64,000 nucleotides of DNA from Halobacillus litoralis. GTDB taxonomy: Bacteria; Bacillota; Bacilli; Bacillales; Halobacillaceae. Positions 36,340-45,711 of this stretch are shown here, piece after piece (position 1 is the first letter of the stretch; the number at the start of each line of letters is the position of its first letter). The stretch spans positions 1 to 64,000 of the forward strand of contig NZ_WMFA01000005.1 of assembly GCF_009856445.1 (NCBI RefSeq), in the 5' to 3' direction. The notes under the pieces are model-generated. The model searched no databases. It worked only from the letters and a program-made list of their open reading frames with translations, and was not told the DNA's origin. The translations under genes were made by a program, and so were the position numbers.

Positions 36340-36576
36340 TCAGTCTTCCTCCTGGACAGAGAACGGTTCCAACTCTCCGTGTTCATTCATGATCTGCTGC
36401 ATTTGAGTCTCCACATTTCCAAGCTTTTCACTGCAAAGCTTGGAGAGCTTCATACCTTCCTGATAATACTGGATCGCTTTTTCCAAAGGAACTTCTCCTG
36501 TTTCTAACTTCTCCACGATTTCTTCGAGTTGTTTCATCGCGTCCTCAAAACTGATGGTTTCCTGCTTATCTGTCAT
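36340..36576 (-). CDS. xseB: Exodeoxyribonuclease VII small subunit
   Basis: A 78-residue helical protein with the family core [36 protein letters not shown]. It pairs with XseA to degrade single-stranded DNA. ATG at 36576 lies 6 bases after GGAGG and overlaps the end of xseA by 11 bases, which suggests translational coupling. Confidence 0.94.
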   Translation of the reverse strand: MTDKQETISFEDAMKQLEEIVEKLETGEVPLEKAIQYYQEGMKLSKLCSEKLGNVETQMQQIMNEHGELEPFSVQEED

Positions 36577-37918
36577 TTTCATCCTCCTTTACCTCCGTTA
36601 CGTGACAATCAACGATTCCGTCTTGCATTTTCAAGGAAAGGGATTGACCTTTTGTAATCTCAGAAGTACTTTTTATGACGTCTCCTGCTGAATTAAAGGG
36701 AACAGCGAAGCCTCGCTTCATAATGTCTAAGGGATTGACTAAGGTCAGTTTATCGACATTCGTATAGAAGCGTTCCTTTTTTTGCTGAAAAAGGGACTCA
36801 AACCGCTTCTGCAATTGTTTCTTTTGGCGTTCCAGAGATTCTGCACCTTCTTTAATCTTCAATTCCGGGCCTTGCTGTCGTAATCTTCGAGCCATGTTCC
36901 CCCACTGAACATGGCTCGCTTGATGGAGGTGCTTCATTTGGATTGCCATACGTTCAATAATACGATCCAAATCCTGCTCTTTTTGCTTCATCATCTGTTC
37001 AGGATATTTAAAAGCATATGATTTTTTCAGACGTTCCAATTGCTGCTTGGCCTCTGTCTTTCTCACTTCCATTACCCTATGTAGACGATGATCCATCGAC
37101 TTGACCTGATCCTTCAACTCTACAATGGACGGAACAGCAATTTCAGCAGCTCCTGTAGGAGTCGCTGCCCTTACATCTGCCACAAAATCACTGATGGTCG
37201 TGTCAGTTTCATGACCCACAGCTGAGATGATGGGGATTTCAGAGTCCGCGATGGCTCTGGCAACCACCTCTTCATTAAACCCCCATAAATCTTCAATAGA
37301 ACCACCGCCCCTGCCAACAATAAGCACATCAACATCCATTTTTTCGTTCGCATATTGAATAGCATTGACAACAGAAGAGGCCGCTCGCTCACCTTGGACA
37401 AGGACAGGCAAAACTGTGACAGGTACGATAGGATAACGCCTTTTTATCGTTGTCATGATATCCCGTACAGCTGCTCCCGTCGGAGAAGTAATGACACCAA
37501 TGTGTTTTGGGTATGTAGGGAGAGGCTTTTTACGTTCAAGTGAAAATAAGCCCTCTTTTTCCAATCGTTCCTTTAATTGCTCAAAAGCGTAATAAAGGGC
37601 TCCGATCCCGTCCGGTTGCATTTCTTTAATATACAACTGATATTGTCCCATGGGTTCATAAACATTGATTTCCCCTTTAACGAGGACATTCATACCATTT
37701 TCAGGAATGAATTTCAGGGACCGGTTGTTCCCAGCAAACATAACAGACTGAATTCGAGCCTGGTCATCTTTTAAGGAAAGATACATATGCCCTCGGCTGT
37801 GGTGTTTGAAATTCGAAATTTCTCCTCTGAGCCAAACCGTTTTCAAATGCGGATCCCCTGAAAGTTTACGTTTAATGTACTTCGTTAGTGCCGTAACGCT
37901 CAAGTACTGATCCTGCAT
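36566..37918 (-). CDS. xseA: Exodeoxyribonuclease VII large subunit
   Basis: 450 residues. An N-terminal OB-fold ([29 protein letters not shown]) is followed by the catalytic domain ([63 protein letters not shown]) and a coiled-coil C-terminal arm (about 270-390). With XseB it degrades ssDNA in either direction to oligonucleotides. ATG at 37918 is the better-spaced of two near GGAGG. Confidence 0.96.
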   Translation of the reverse strand: MQDQYLSVTALTKYIKRKLSGDPHLKTVWLRGEISNFKHHSRGHMYLSLKDDQARIQSVMFAGNNRSLKFIPENGMNVLVKGEINVYEPMGQYQLYIKEMQPDGIGALYYAFEQLKERLEKEGLFSLERKKPLPTYPKHIGVITSPTGAAVRDIMTTIKRRYPIVPVTVLPVLVQGERAASSVVNAIQYANEKMDVDVLIVGRGGGSIEDLWGFNEEVVARAIADSEIPIISAVGHETDTTISDFVADVRAATPTGAAEIAVPSIVELKDQVKSMDHRLHRVMEVRKTEAKQQLERLKKSYAFKYPEQMMKQKEQDLDRIIERMAIQMKHLHQASHVQWGNMARRLRQQGPELKIKEGAESLERQKKQLQKRFESLFQQKKERFYTNVDKLTLVNPLDIMKRGFAVPFNSAGDVIKSTSEITKGQSLSLKMQDGIVDCHVTEVKEDENDR

Positions 37919-37929
37919 ACCCATCCTCC

Positions 37930-38781
37930 TTACTGATTATGAATTCGCTTAGCAGCTTTAATCGTATTATGGAGGAGCATAGTGATAGTCATTGGACCTA
38001 CACCTTTAGGAACGGGAGTGATATGGGAAGCTACTTCTTTCGCAGACTCAAAGTCCACATCCCCTGTCAGCTTACCATCCACACGGTTAACTCCAACATC
38101 GATCACAACCGCTCCTTCTTTGATATCCTCGCCAGAGATCAAGGAAGGTTTACCTGCAGCAACGATAAGAATATCTGCCTGCTTCGTGTGTGACTGCAAA
38201 TGTTTAGTACGGGAGTGACAATGGGTAACGGTTGCGTTTTCGTTAAGCAGTAATTGACCTACAGGTTTCCCTACCAGGTTACTTCGACCAATGATGACCA
38301 CATGCTTCCCTTCAAGCTTAATGTCTGCGCGTTTAAGCATGACAAGGATTCCATAAGGAGTACATGGATAAAAGGTGTCCTGGCCTGTCATCATTTTTCC
38401 GACATTCGCCGGATGAAATCCATCCACATCTTTATCTGGATGGATGGCTTCAATGATTTTCTGGTCAGAAATATGGTCAGGTACTGGTAACTGAACAAGA
38501 ATTCCATGAACAGTATGGTCCTGGTTTAACTTTTCAATCAAGTCCAGCAGTTCTCGTTCGGAAGTTTCTACTGGTAATTCAATCAGATCAGAATCCATAC
38601 CGATTTTCTCGGAAGCGCGCTGCTTTCCTTTTACGTAAGACATGGAAGCAGGATCTTCACCTAAGATGACAACGACCAGTTTCGGACGAATATCTTTTGT
38701 ATGCAGTTCACTCACTTCACTTTTCATTTCTTGACGCAGATCTTCTGCCAGTTGTTTTCCATAGATCACTTCTGCTGACAT
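37930..38781 (-). CDS. folD: Bifunctional methylene-THF dehydrogenase/methenyl-THF cyclohydrolase
   Basis: A 283-residue NADP-dependent enzyme of one-carbon metabolism. Catalytic Lys in YVKGKQRASEKIG, ILVQLPVPDHI, DVDGFHPANVG, then the nucleotide fold HVVIIGRSNLVGKPVGQLLL and GVGPMTITMLL at the end. It works with the glycine cleavage products encoded further on. It is 11 bases ahead of xseA. Confidence 0.97.
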   Translation of the reverse strand: MSAEVIYGKQLAEDLRQEMKSEVSELHTKDIRPKLVVVILGEDPASMSYVKGKQRASEKIGMDSDLIELPVETSERELLDLIEKLNQDHTVHGILVQLPVPDHISDQKIIEAIHPDKDVDGFHPANVGKMMTGQDTFYPCTPYGILVMLKRADIKLEGKHVVIIGRSNLVGKPVGQLLLNENATVTHCHSRTKHLQSHTKQADILIVAAGKPSLISGEDIKEGAVVIDVGVNRVDGKLTGDVDFESAKEVASHITPVPKGVGPMTITMLLHNTIKAAKRIHNQ

Positions 38782-38803
38782 ATCCCATTTCCCCCTTATT
38801 TGT

Positions 38804-39181
38804 TTAAACCATTTTAGATAATACGCCGTTCACAAACTTACCGGATTCTTCTTCTCCGAAAATTTTTGCGAGCTCTATCGCTTCATTTATCGCTACTTGC
38901 GAAGGGACGTCTTCTTTGTATTTCATTTCGTAGGCTGCCATTCGCAGGACAGTCTTCTCTACTTTGGCTAACCGTGGGAACGTCCAATTGTCAAGATTGT
39001 CAGAAATCCACTGATCCAACTCTTCTCGATTTTGGATGACTCCATGTACAAGATCATATAAAAACTCGTCCACTTCCTGGCCTTCGACTACATGAGCAAT
39101 GGCCTCATCGGTTTCAATATCACTCGTAATCGTTTGAAAAAGCGCCTGGAATGCTTTTTCACGTGCTGTGCGTCGTTTCAT
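38804..39181 (-). CDS. nusB: Transcription antitermination factor NusB
   Basis: A 125-residue all-helical RNA-binding protein ([14 protein letters not shown] at the start, [45 protein letters not shown]). It pairs with NusE (S10) at boxA for rRNA antitermination. ATG at 39181 lies 6 bases after GGAGA; an ATG at 39187 is too close. A terminator upstream (39307-39338) separates it from yqhY, so it has its own promoter. Confidence 0.95.
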   Translation of the reverse strand: MKRRTAREKAFQALFQTITSDIETDEAIAHVVEGQEVDEFLYDLVHGVIQNREELDQWISDNLDNWTFPRLAKVEKTVLRMAAYEMKYKEDVPSQVAINEAIELAKIFGEEESGKFVNGVLSKMV

Positions 39182-39306
39182 CTTCATTCTCCTTTAAGGT
39201 AATATCCGTTAGAATAATAACATTTTAGCTTGATAAAAGCCATTGTAATCAGGTGATAGCAAAATTTTGCCGCTCATCAAATCGAAAGGGCCAGGAGTAA
39301 AACAAA

Positions 39307-39338
39307 AAATCAGAAAGGGGTCTCCCCCTTTCTGATTA
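39307..39338 (-). terminator. Terminator of the accB-accC-yqhY operon
   Basis: The stem AATCAGAAAGGGG/CCCCTTTCTGATT is followed by TTTTTTGTTTT on the minus strand. Confidence 0.92.
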
Positions 39339-39341
39339 CTC

Positions 39342-39749
39342 TTACAATTCTTCTACTTCCACTTCTTCCTCTTTCCCTGTTTCCATTTGTACGCCGACAA
39401 TGTGGACATTGATTTCATTAATATCAAGTGCTGTCATGTTTTTAAGCGCCTGCCTTGTGTTGTCCTGAATTTTCTGTGCCGTGTCAGGTATGGAAATTCC
39501 ATAATCCATGACTACATAAGCATCAATCAAGACACCATTCTCAGTGAGCTCCACCTTCACGCCTTTTCCGTGGTTCTTCTTACCACCAAGACGCTCAGCT
39601 ACGCCTGATGCGAAATTGCCCCTCATCGAAGCAACACCAGCCACTTCTGAAACAGCAATTCCAGCGATCACTTCAATGACTTCAGGAGCAATCTCGATGT
39701 TACCTAATGTCGATCCATCTGTCACATTCAACAATTGCTTATCACTCAC
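39342..39749 (-). CDS. yqhY: Asp23/Gls24 family protein YqhY
   Basis: A 135-residue Asp23/Gls24 (DUF322) protein: IEIAPEVIEVIAGIAVSEVAGVASMRG, GVKVELTENGVLIDAYVVMDYG and an acidic C-terminus. In B. subtilis YqhY is encoded with accBC and its loss disturbs acetyl-CoA carboxylase activity, so it is thought to tune fatty acid synthesis. GTG at 39749 lies eight bases after AAGGAG. Cytosolic, no membrane helices. Confidence 0.9.
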   Translation of the reverse strand: MSDKQLLNVTDGSTLGNIEIAPEVIEVIAGIAVSEVAGVASMRGNFASGVAERLGGKKNHGKGVKVELTENGVLIDAYVVMDYGISIPDTAQKIQDNTRQALKNMTALDINEINVHIVGVQMETGKEEEVEVEEL

Positions 39750-39764
39750 AATGACCACTCCTTT

Positions 39765-41123
39765 TTATGATTCATCCTTCATTATAGTATATTTCTCTAA
39801 AAACTTTGTGTTAAAGTCTCCGCCAACAAATACTTCATGTTCCATCATCCGTTGGTGGAAAGGAATTGTAGTATGAACCCCTTCAATGACGAATTCATCA
39901 AGGGCACGCTTCATCCGGCGAATCGCTTCATCTCTATCACGACCATACGTAATCAGCTTAGCGACCATAGAATCATAATAAGGCGGGATCATGTAGCCAG
40001 GATATGCTGCTGAGTCCACTCTGACACCCAGACCTCCAGGAGGAAGGTACATATCGATTTTACCCGCTGAAGGCATAAAGTTTTTGTGAGGGTTTTCTGC
40101 ATTGATCCTGCATTCAATGGACCAGCCTTCGAATTCAATCTCTTCCTGTTTGAAAGAAAGTTCATTGTTGTCTGCAATCAATAACATTTCTTTAATCAAA
40201 TCTACACCTGTAACCATTTCCGTAACCGGGTGCTCCACCTGAATTCTTGTATTCATTTCCATGAAGTAGAAAGAATCATCTTCTTTGTCATAGATGAACT
40301 CAACGGTACCCGCACCTGAATAGTTGACGGCAAGAGCTGCTTTTACTGCTGCATCTCCCATTTTCGCACGCATTTCCTCCGTGATCGCTGGAGACGGCGT
40401 TTCCTCAATCAACTTCTGAAGGCGGCGTTGAATGGTACAGTCCCTTTCACCAAGGTGTACGGCGTTACCATGGTTATCGGCAAGTACTTGAATTTCGACG
40501 TGGCGGAAATCTTCAATGAACTTTTCGATATAGACGCCAGGGTTACCGAATGCTGTCTCTGCTTCCTGCTGAGTCATACGAATTCCTTTTTTTAAATCTT
40601 CTTCGTTGCGGGCTACACGAATACCTTTACCGCCCCCGCCTGCTGTTGCCTTGATAATGACTGGGTAACCGATCTCTTCAGCTACTTTCAGCCCTTCCTC
40701 TTCATCCTTGATAATACCTGATGAACCAGGAACAACCGGTACCCCTGCTTCTCTCATCGTTTCACGAGCGACGTCCTTCGTCCCCATCTTTTGAATGGCG
40801 TAAGAGGATGGCCCAATGAAAGTAATATTACACTCTTCACACATCTCAGCGAACTCTGCATTTTCCGAAAGGAAGCCGTATCCTGGATGGATCGCATCTG
40901 TCTCCGTCAATGTAGCCAGGCTCATAATGTTCGTGTAATTCAAATAACTATCTTTACTGAGCGTCGGTCCAACACAATACGCTTCATCAGCCATCTGAAC
41001 GTGCAACGCTTCTTTGTCAGCTTCGGAATAAACCGCTACCGTTTCAATCCCCATCTCTTTACAAGCGCGGATGACACGCACAGCGATTTCTCCTCTGTTT
41101 GCTATCAGAACTTTTTTAATCAA
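39765..41123 (-). CDS. accC: Acetyl-CoA carboxylase, biotin carboxylase subunit
   Basis: A 452-residue ATP-grasp enzyme that carboxylates biotin on AccB with bicarbonate and ATP. N-terminal VLIANRGEIAVRVIRACKEMG, glycine-rich loop KATAGGGGKGIRV, HLGERDCTIQRRLQKLIEE and EMNTRIQVEHPVTEMVTG. TTG start behind GGGGGT, 16 bases after accB. It may also serve the YqjD carboxyltransferase, as no second biotin carboxylase is seen here. Confidence 0.96.
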   Translation of the reverse strand: MIKKVLIANRGEIAVRVIRACKEMGIETVAVYSEADKEALHVQMADEAYCVGPTLSKDSYLNYTNIMSLATLTETDAIHPGYGFLSENAEFAEMCEECNITFIGPSSYAIQKMGTKDVARETMREAGVPVVPGSSGIIKDEEEGLKVAEEIGYPVIIKATAGGGGKGIRVARNEEDLKKGIRMTQQEAETAFGNPGVYIEKFIEDFRHVEIQVLADNHGNAVHLGERDCTIQRRLQKLIEETPSPAITEEMRAKMGDAAVKAALAVNYSGAGTVEFIYDKEDDSFYFMEMNTRIQVEHPVTEMVTGVDLIKEMLLIADNNELSFKQEEIEFEGWSIECRINAENPHKNFMPSAGKIDMYLPPGGLGVRVDSAAYPGYMIPPYYDSMVAKLITYGRDRDEAIRRMKRALDEFVIEGVHTTIPFHQRMMEHEVFVGGDFNTKFLEKYTIMKDES

Positions 41124-41139
41124 CGTCTCAAACCCCCGT

Positions 41140-41649
41140 TTACTTGGACTTCACACGGAACAACGGCTGACCATATTCCACTAGTTCACCGTCTTTAACG
41201 AGAATCTCAACGATTTCCCCTGATACTTCCGCTTCAATCTCATTAAATAATTTCATCGCTTCAACGATACAGACGACGGAATCTTCTTTAACTGAGTCTC
41301 CGACTTTCACATAAACATCCTCTTCAGGTGAAGGAGATGCATAGAAAGTTCCGACCATCGGTGATTTCACCTCTGCATCGTAATCGGCACTACCTTGGGC
41401 TTTTGGAGCTTCGCTTTCAGCTGCTGCTTCTTTGACCTCTTGTTTAGGCGCTTGCTCGGCAGCTTCTTGTTTAGCCTCTGTTTTTGGTGGAGCTTGTACC
41501 GGCTGTTGGACTTGTACTGGTTCAGCAACAACCTGTCCCTGTGGCTTTTTCATGTGAACTTTAGTTCCGTTTGCTTCATAAGAAAACTCATCGATATTGG
41601 ATTGATCAATCAATTTAATGATTTCTCTGATTTCTTGTACCTTTAGCAT
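41140..41649 (-). CDS. accB: Biotin carboxyl carrier protein of acetyl-CoA carboxylase
   Basis: 169 residues: an N-terminal dimer/anchor region ([22 protein letters not shown]), a Pro/Ala/Gln/Glu-rich linker (about 38-90) and the biotinyl domain. The acceptor is Lys133 in [13 protein letters not shown], preceded by the thumb [21 protein letters not shown] at 41649 lies eight bases after GAGGGG. It begins the accB-accC-yqhY operon behind a FapR-like site. Confidence 0.95.
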   Translation of the reverse strand: MLKVQEIREIIKLIDQSNIDEFSYEANGTKVHMKKPQGQVVAEPVQVQQPVQAPPKTEAKQEAAEQAPKQEVKEAAAESEAPKAQGSADYDAEVKSPMVGTFYASPSPEEDVYVKVGDSVKEDSVVCIVEAMKLFNEIEAEVSGEIVEILVKDGELVEYGQPLFRVKSK

Positions 41650-41680
41650 TTGTGGCACCCCTCTTATGTAAAGTTACTTT

Positions 41681-41719
41681 TTATAAACTGGTACTAATAC
41701 CTCTTCATATTCTATTATA
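41681..41719 (-). promoter_or_regulatory. accB promoter with candidate FapR operator
   Basis: On the minus strand TATAATAGAAT (41709-41719) offers two -10 choices. Just downstream, at about +10, is TTAGTACCAGTTTATAA (41681-41697). This matches 14 of 17 positions of the FapR operator TTAGTACCTRDTACTAA, with a perfect left half. FapR represses fatty acid genes until malonyl-CoA accumulates. FapR control of accBC is not part of the B. subtilis regulon as I know it. Confidence 0.5.
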
Positions 41720-41775
41720 CATTACCACCTCCCTGCAACTCGCTACAAGAATAACCTCCAGTAATATTCTGACAA

Positions 41776-42021
41776 CTATCCCACAATAGCTCCCATTTCT
41801 GGAACGCTCAGTACCGATACTTTTGCGGAGTTGATGGGGGATGCGAGACTCTTGTTAGAATGGATGGGCCGGCAAGACCCCATAATGCGAAGAACGAGAA
41901 GGCTTGCCGTCATCTCCCCAGGAAAGTGAGTAGCTTCCCTGCCACTCATGACACTCAATACAGCAACGAACCACAAGCATTCCGAAACTGAGTCTCCTAC
42001 AATCCTGCCAGATAGCTTAAT
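41776..42021. repeat. Non-coding repeat element, copy D
   Basis: The right end is clear (CCGAAACTGAGTCTCCTACAAT, then CCTGCCAGATAGCTTAA). The left end is decayed (CCCACAATAGCTCCC). The inner part GGCAAGACCCCATAATGCGAA is the reverse complement of the outer part of copy A, and GGCTTGCCGTCATCTCCCC matches copy E inverted. It fills most of the 41650-42086 gap and holds no gene. Confidence 0.7.
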
Positions 42022-42039
42022 AAATGAAGACAAATGACA

Positions 42040-42076
42040 AAAAAGCCTCACTCCTTTTTTGAAGGAGTGAGGCTTC
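42040..42076 (-). terminator. Terminator of the spoIIIA operon
   Basis: The perfect stem AAGCCTCACTCCTT/AAGGAGTGAGGCTT is followed by TTTTGTCATTTG on the minus strand, 11 bases past spoIIIAH. Confidence 0.9.
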
Positions 42077-42086
42077 TGTTTTATTT

Positions 42087-42638
42087 TCAGCCTGCTGGCT
42101 GGAATTGTACTTGAACTTCTTTCTGTCCAAATTCGTCAGAGACCATTTGGATGATGTTGTTCGTTTCTGTTTTCGATAGTTCAGCCGCTTTCACCGTAAC
42201 GTGGACGACATCATCTTCCGCTCTTACTAGTACATCATCATAGGAAGCACTGGCACGGATGGTATTTTCGATGATGGATTCTTTGGATTGGTTTGCTTTG
42301 ATTGTCTCCATTTTTTCTAAGGCTTCATTCTTCTCTTCTGTACTAAAATCACTGGAGGCAACGATTTCTGATAGCTGTTCTTGCATTTGATCCCGTTGAT
42401 TTTGCATGTCGAGACGGATGGCGGAGAAAAGCTCATCAGTAGAAATCTGGGAAATGACTGTGCCATCGCCAGTAGTTTCTACCCCTTCCTCGCCAGCAGC
42501 ATCTTCTGTAATCTCTGCCCATTCATCTTCCTGTATAAAGGCCATTTCACCATTGTCCGGGGAAGTCATGTAATATACGCTCAGCACAATCAAGAGACTC
42601 AACATTGTCAACAACCAAACCGTTTGTTTTTTAACCAA
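42087..42638 (-). CDS. spoIIIAH: Stage III sporulation protein AH (SpoIIIAH)
   Basis: 183 residues: a short cytoplasmic start (VKKQ), one membrane helix (TVWLLTMLSLLIVLSVYYM), an acidic linker and a C-terminal EscJ/YscJ-like ring-building domain facing the intermembrane space (VVHVTVKAAELSKTETNNIIQMVSDEFG). It forms the mother-cell half of the channel that zips with forespore SpoIIQ. TTG start behind AGGAGGGG. Last gene of the operon. Confidence 0.94.
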   Translation of the reverse strand: MVKKQTVWLLTMLSLLIVLSVYYMTSPDNGEMAFIQEDEWAEITEDAAGEEGVETTGDGTVISQISTDELFSAIRLDMQNQRDQMQEQLSEIVASSDFSTEEKNEALEKMETIKANQSKESIIENTIRASASYDDVLVRAEDDVVHVTVKAAELSKTETNNIIQMVSDEFGQKEVQVQFQPAG

Positions 42639-42650
42639 AGTAACCCCTCC

Positions 42651-43280
42651 TTATTGTTTAGGCAAAACAGAAATCCTGTGAGTCGGGACATCCAAAACTC
42701 TAGAGACAGCTTCCACCACCCACGCTTTCACCTGCATTTGATCGACCCCCGCAGCTGTTACGAAAACTCCGCTTACCTCCGGCTTAGATGTTTGCGTTAG
42801 CAGCGGAACCTCCCGATCGCCTTGGCGGACGAGAACTAGCTGCTGTTCTCTTGAATAATCCTCAATTTCACGTTCCCCTCCGTTCTTATCATTTTCCTTG
42901 GTTGTTTGTTTTCCGACGATTAAATTTTTATCGTACACTTTTTTATGTGTCGATGACAGGTTGATCATAATGTCCACAGCGGATACCCCTTGAATGTTTT
43001 CAAGAAGAGGCTTAAGCTGTTTTTCATACTCTTTTTCCAACAGGGAAATAGAGTCCGTCATTTCAGGAGTCTGTGCAGACGCTGCGTTCTCCCCGGCTTG
43101 ACTTGGCACATTTCCTTCATCGAGGGCCGGTGAAGGAGAATCGCTCGGCTGGAACCAATTGCTTGTTAGAATTATCAACACTCCGATAATACCAATGGCG
43201 ATTAAATACTTCGTCTTATTCAGCTTTCTCCCCTCTTTGTTAGATAGAGGTTCCGTCAGCTTGTTCCACCATTTATTCAT
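42651..43280 (-). CDS. spoIIIAG: Stage III sporulation protein AG (SpoIIIAG)
   Basis: 209 residues. An N-terminal basic part and one membrane helix (YLIAIGIIGVLIILTSNWF) precede a Ser/Pro/Ala-rich stretch and a ring-building motif domain (GVSAVDIMINLSSTHKKVYDKN...VSGVFVTAAGVDQMQVKAWVVEAVSRVLDVPTHRISV). It builds the 30-fold ring of the SpoIIIA-SpoIIQ channel. ATG at 43280 lies six bases after GGAGG and overlaps spoIIIAF by 8 bases. Confidence 0.94.
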   Translation of the reverse strand: MNKWWNKLTEPLSNKEGRKLNKTKYLIAIGIIGVLIILTSNWFQPSDSPSPALDEGNVPSQAGENAASAQTPEMTDSISLLEKEYEKQLKPLLENIQGVSAVDIMINLSSTHKKVYDKNLIVGKQTTKENDKNGGEREIEDYSREQQLVLVRQGDREVPLLTQTSKPEVSGVFVTAAGVDQMQVKAWVVEAVSRVLDVPTHRISVLPKQ

Positions 43281-43875
43281 CCTCATCCTCCCAGCGGATA
43301 ATGATTTGTTCCTTGTTCAAGTCAAGATAGTCAGCGATCCATTTTAATAATTCTGGATCTTGTTTTTCTTCTTCTGTCTCCCCTTCTTCCATGATAGAGA
43401 TCTCTACATCCTCGACCGACTGGGTCTGTTCATCACGTGAAAGTGTGAGGGTCAGCTTGTCCAACGTTTCTAAACTGTAAGGCTGTTGATGGAAGCTCAT
43501 TTCAGCATTGACGAGAACCAGGTTTTGTTCTTCTTTCAATGGCGTTTCAATTTCAGCTGCAAGCGCCTGGGTAACTTGTTCTAATTTATATGCATCTTGT
43601 CCTTCGAGTATTTCATTTTTCTTTGCTTCTACATTTTCCTCAAATACTTCTGCGTCCATTTGTTGCTGCATGGTCTGGTCAGCGCGTTGTATAAGACTCT
43701 CAGGATCAATGTTTAAAATTTGTAAGAGTGGCCCCATAAAGATCAGTAGCAGCAAAATAGACATGACCAGTCGGGCGTACTTCTTCATGACACCTGACGG
43801 GAGAAGAGCGTCTGCTACCATCGCCAATAAAAGAAAGAGAACAATCTTTGTGATCCACTCAATGAGATACTCCAT
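43273..43875 (-). CDS. spoIIIAF: Stage III sporulation protein AF (SpoIIIAF)
   Basis: 200 residues: two N-terminal membrane helices (ITKIVLFLLLAMVADALLPSG and LVMSILLLLIFMGPLLQIL) and a soluble, very acidic C-terminal domain with a ring-building-like fold in the family. It is an intermembrane channel component made in the mother cell. ATG at 43875 is preferred over GTGs just upstream because of spacing to GGGTGG. Confidence 0.92.
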   Translation of the reverse strand: MEYLIEWITKIVLFLLLAMVADALLPSGVMKKYARLVMSILLLLIFMGPLLQILNIDPESLIQRADQTMQQQMDAEVFEENVEAKKNEILEGQDAYKLEQVTQALAAEIETPLKEEQNLVLVNAEMSFHQQPYSLETLDKLTLTLSRDEQTQSVEDVEISIMEEGETEEEKQDPELLKWIADYLDLNKEQIIIRWEDEDE

Positions 43876-43885
43876 ATTCACCACC

Positions 43886-45052
43886 CTATCTGACCATCAT
43901 CGTAATGTTACTAGCCGCCACCATAATGACGATAACAAGAAAGAACATCATAGAAACCATTAATAGTGCGGCAAAGATATAAAGAATATGCCTGCTGACA
44001 ACGTCCATCGCCTGAATGATCGGCCCGTCCCCGAGTGGCTGAAGAAGAGCTGCAGCAATTTTGTAAATGAGAGCTATGGCTAACACCTTAATAGCTGGAA
44101 ATATTGCGATTCCAAGTAATATGACCACTCCGGCAATCCCCAGGGTGTTTTTTAGTACAAGAGAAGCCCCAAGGATTGTATCCGTGGCATCCGTGAACAA
44201 CCTCCCCACAACAGGAACAAAATTTCCGGTAACAAAACGAGCGGTTTTCATTGTAATCCCATCCTGTACCGCAGTCACTGTACCCTGAACAGATATCACA
44301 CCAAGAAAGATAGTTAAAAACACGCCCATGATCGCCATCCCTGTTTTTCTTAGAAGTTCAGCCAGTTGATCTACTTTGTATGTCTCATTCAAACTTCCCA
44401 CAATTAACAAAAGAGCGGAGGAAGCAAACAATGGAATTAGTAAGTACTTGACCAGCAGGCCGCTTGATTGGACAAGAGCAATAATAATAGGGTGAAAAAA
44501 GGATATGGACATCAGGTGACTGAAGGAAGCCATGATTCCAAGAAGCAGAGGAATCAACCCAATCATGAAGCTGCTCATTCGTTCAATGGCCCCTAGTGTA
44601 TATTCAATGACTTGCCTAAAACTCTCCAGTGCAAGCGTCAACAAAACAAGGTAAACCACCATGTATGCAATCTTACTGACTACAGAATCTTCAAATGCCG
44701 ACTGCACTGAGTGAAGCAAAGTACTGAAAAGTGTTAAGAACAATAAGGAAGCAAGTAACTTTCCGTTGAAGAGAAGCTCATGGAAGAAGAATTCCAGTAT
44801 TCCTGAAAACCAATCCGATGATTCAACTGAACTTTCACTTTGGATAAATTCACGAAAGTTATTCGTATGAAAATTGGGAAGATACTCTCCATACTGCTGG
44901 TTCAATTCATTCCAATTGTCCTCCAACTCTTCTGTAGATATATGATCGAGCATAGAAATATCAGGATCTGCAGGGGAGGGAGATGCAGCAACGATGATTG
45001 GAGAGTTCAAGCAACCGATCACAATTAGACAACACAACAACATCCGTTTCAT
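43886..45052 (-). CDS. spoIIIAE: Stage III sporulation protein AE (SpoIIIAE)
   Basis: A 388-residue polytopic membrane protein with a signal peptide (MLLCCLIVIGCLNSPIIVAAS) and about seven further hydrophobic helices, for example FNGKLLASLLFLTLFSTLL, MIGLIPLLLGIMASF and IFAALLMVSMMFFLVIVIMV. It is the likely transmembrane gate of the mother cell-to-forespore apparatus. I chose ATG at 45052 (GGGAGG six bases upstream, correct signal peptide) over 45079. Confidence 0.93.
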   Translation of the reverse strand: MKRMLLCCLIVIGCLNSPIIVAASPSPADPDISMLDHISTEELEDNWNELNQQYGEYLPNFHTNNFREFIQSESSVESSDWFSGILEFFFHELLFNGKLLASLLFLTLFSTLLHSVQSAFEDSVVSKIAYMVVYLVLLTLALESFRQVIEYTLGAIERMSSFMIGLIPLLLGIMASFSHLMSISFFHPIIIALVQSSGLLVKYLLIPLFASSALLLIVGSLNETYKVDQLAELLRKTGMAIMGVFLTIFLGVISVQGTVTAVQDGITMKTARFVTGNFVPVVGRLFTDATDTILGASLVLKNTLGIAGVVILLGIAIFPAIKVLAIALIYKIAAALLQPLGDGPIIQAMDVVSRHILYIFAALLMVSMMFFLVIVIMVAASNITMMVR

Positions 45053-45071
45053 GGCATCCCTCCCGTGTTTC

Positions 45072-45464
45072 CTATGCACCTGGAATGAAATTCAAAATGG
45101 TCTCGATCACAGCTGTTACAATCGGTATGGCAAGCATCAATATAAACAATTTCCCTGCTAATTCCACTTTAGAAGCCAGGGAGTTGAGCCCGGCATCTCG
45201 AATAAGTTGGGCTCCAAATTCTGCGATATAGGCAATGCCGATGATTTTCAAGATCGTCTTGAAATACATAGGTTCGACCTGAGCCTTTTCAGCCATGTAA
45301 GACAATAGTGCAAAGATATGCCTGACCTGATCAAGAATGGTTAAAAACAGGATGATGACCGTGAATAAAAGGAGAAGAAAAGCGACCGAAGATTTGTGTT
45401 CCTTTAATAGTAGAATCAACAAGGCCGCTACTAATCCTAGTGAAACAATTTGAATAATATCCAT
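45072..45464 (-). CDS. spoIIIAD: Stage III sporulation protein AD (SpoIIIAD)
   Basis: A 130-residue protein with four hydrophobic segments, among them IVSLGLVAALLILLL, VAFLLLLFTVIILFLTIL and FILMLAIPIVTAVIETILNFI. A conserved middle (YFKTILKIIGIAYIAEFGAQLIRDAG) matches SpoIIIAD. With AC it resembles small type III secretion membrane proteins. It begins 3 bases after the AC stop. Confidence 0.93.
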   Translation of the reverse strand: MDIIQIVSLGLVAALLILLLKEHKSSVAFLLLLFTVIILFLTILDQVRHIFALLSYMAEKAQVEPMYFKTILKIIGIAYIAEFGAQLIRDAGLNSLASKVELAGKLFILMLAIPIVTAVIETILNFIPGA

Positions 45465-45467
45465 GGG

Positions 45468-45674
45468 TTACCCCTGATAAAGGAAAACAGACTTGATTTG
45501 CTGAAACAGATCAGCGAGCCTGTGGAGTACAATAAATAAGACAATGATGAAACCCGTCAAGGTCACAGCCTGTGCAATTTCTTCTTTACCCATCTGTTTC
45601 AGGATGCTGTGGATCATCGCGACAATAATACCTACACCAGCTATTTGGAATAATATCGTTGCATCTTGGAGCAC
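45468..45674 (-). CDS. spoIIIAC: Stage III sporulation protein AC (SpoIIIAC)
   Basis: A 68-residue protein with two membrane helices (ILFQIAGVGIIVAMIHSIL and TLTGFIIVLFIVLHRL) flanking GKEEIAQAV, the SpoIIIAC pattern. GTG start (45674) behind GGGAAGAGG. Part of the membrane platform of the channel. Confidence 0.93.
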   Translation of the reverse strand: MLQDATILFQIAGVGIIVAMIHSILKQMGKEEIAQAVTLTGFIIVLFIVLHRLADLFQQIKSVFLYQG

Positions 45675-45711
45675 AATGCCTCTTCCCCCTTTTGTAAAAT
45701 GCCTATTCCTT

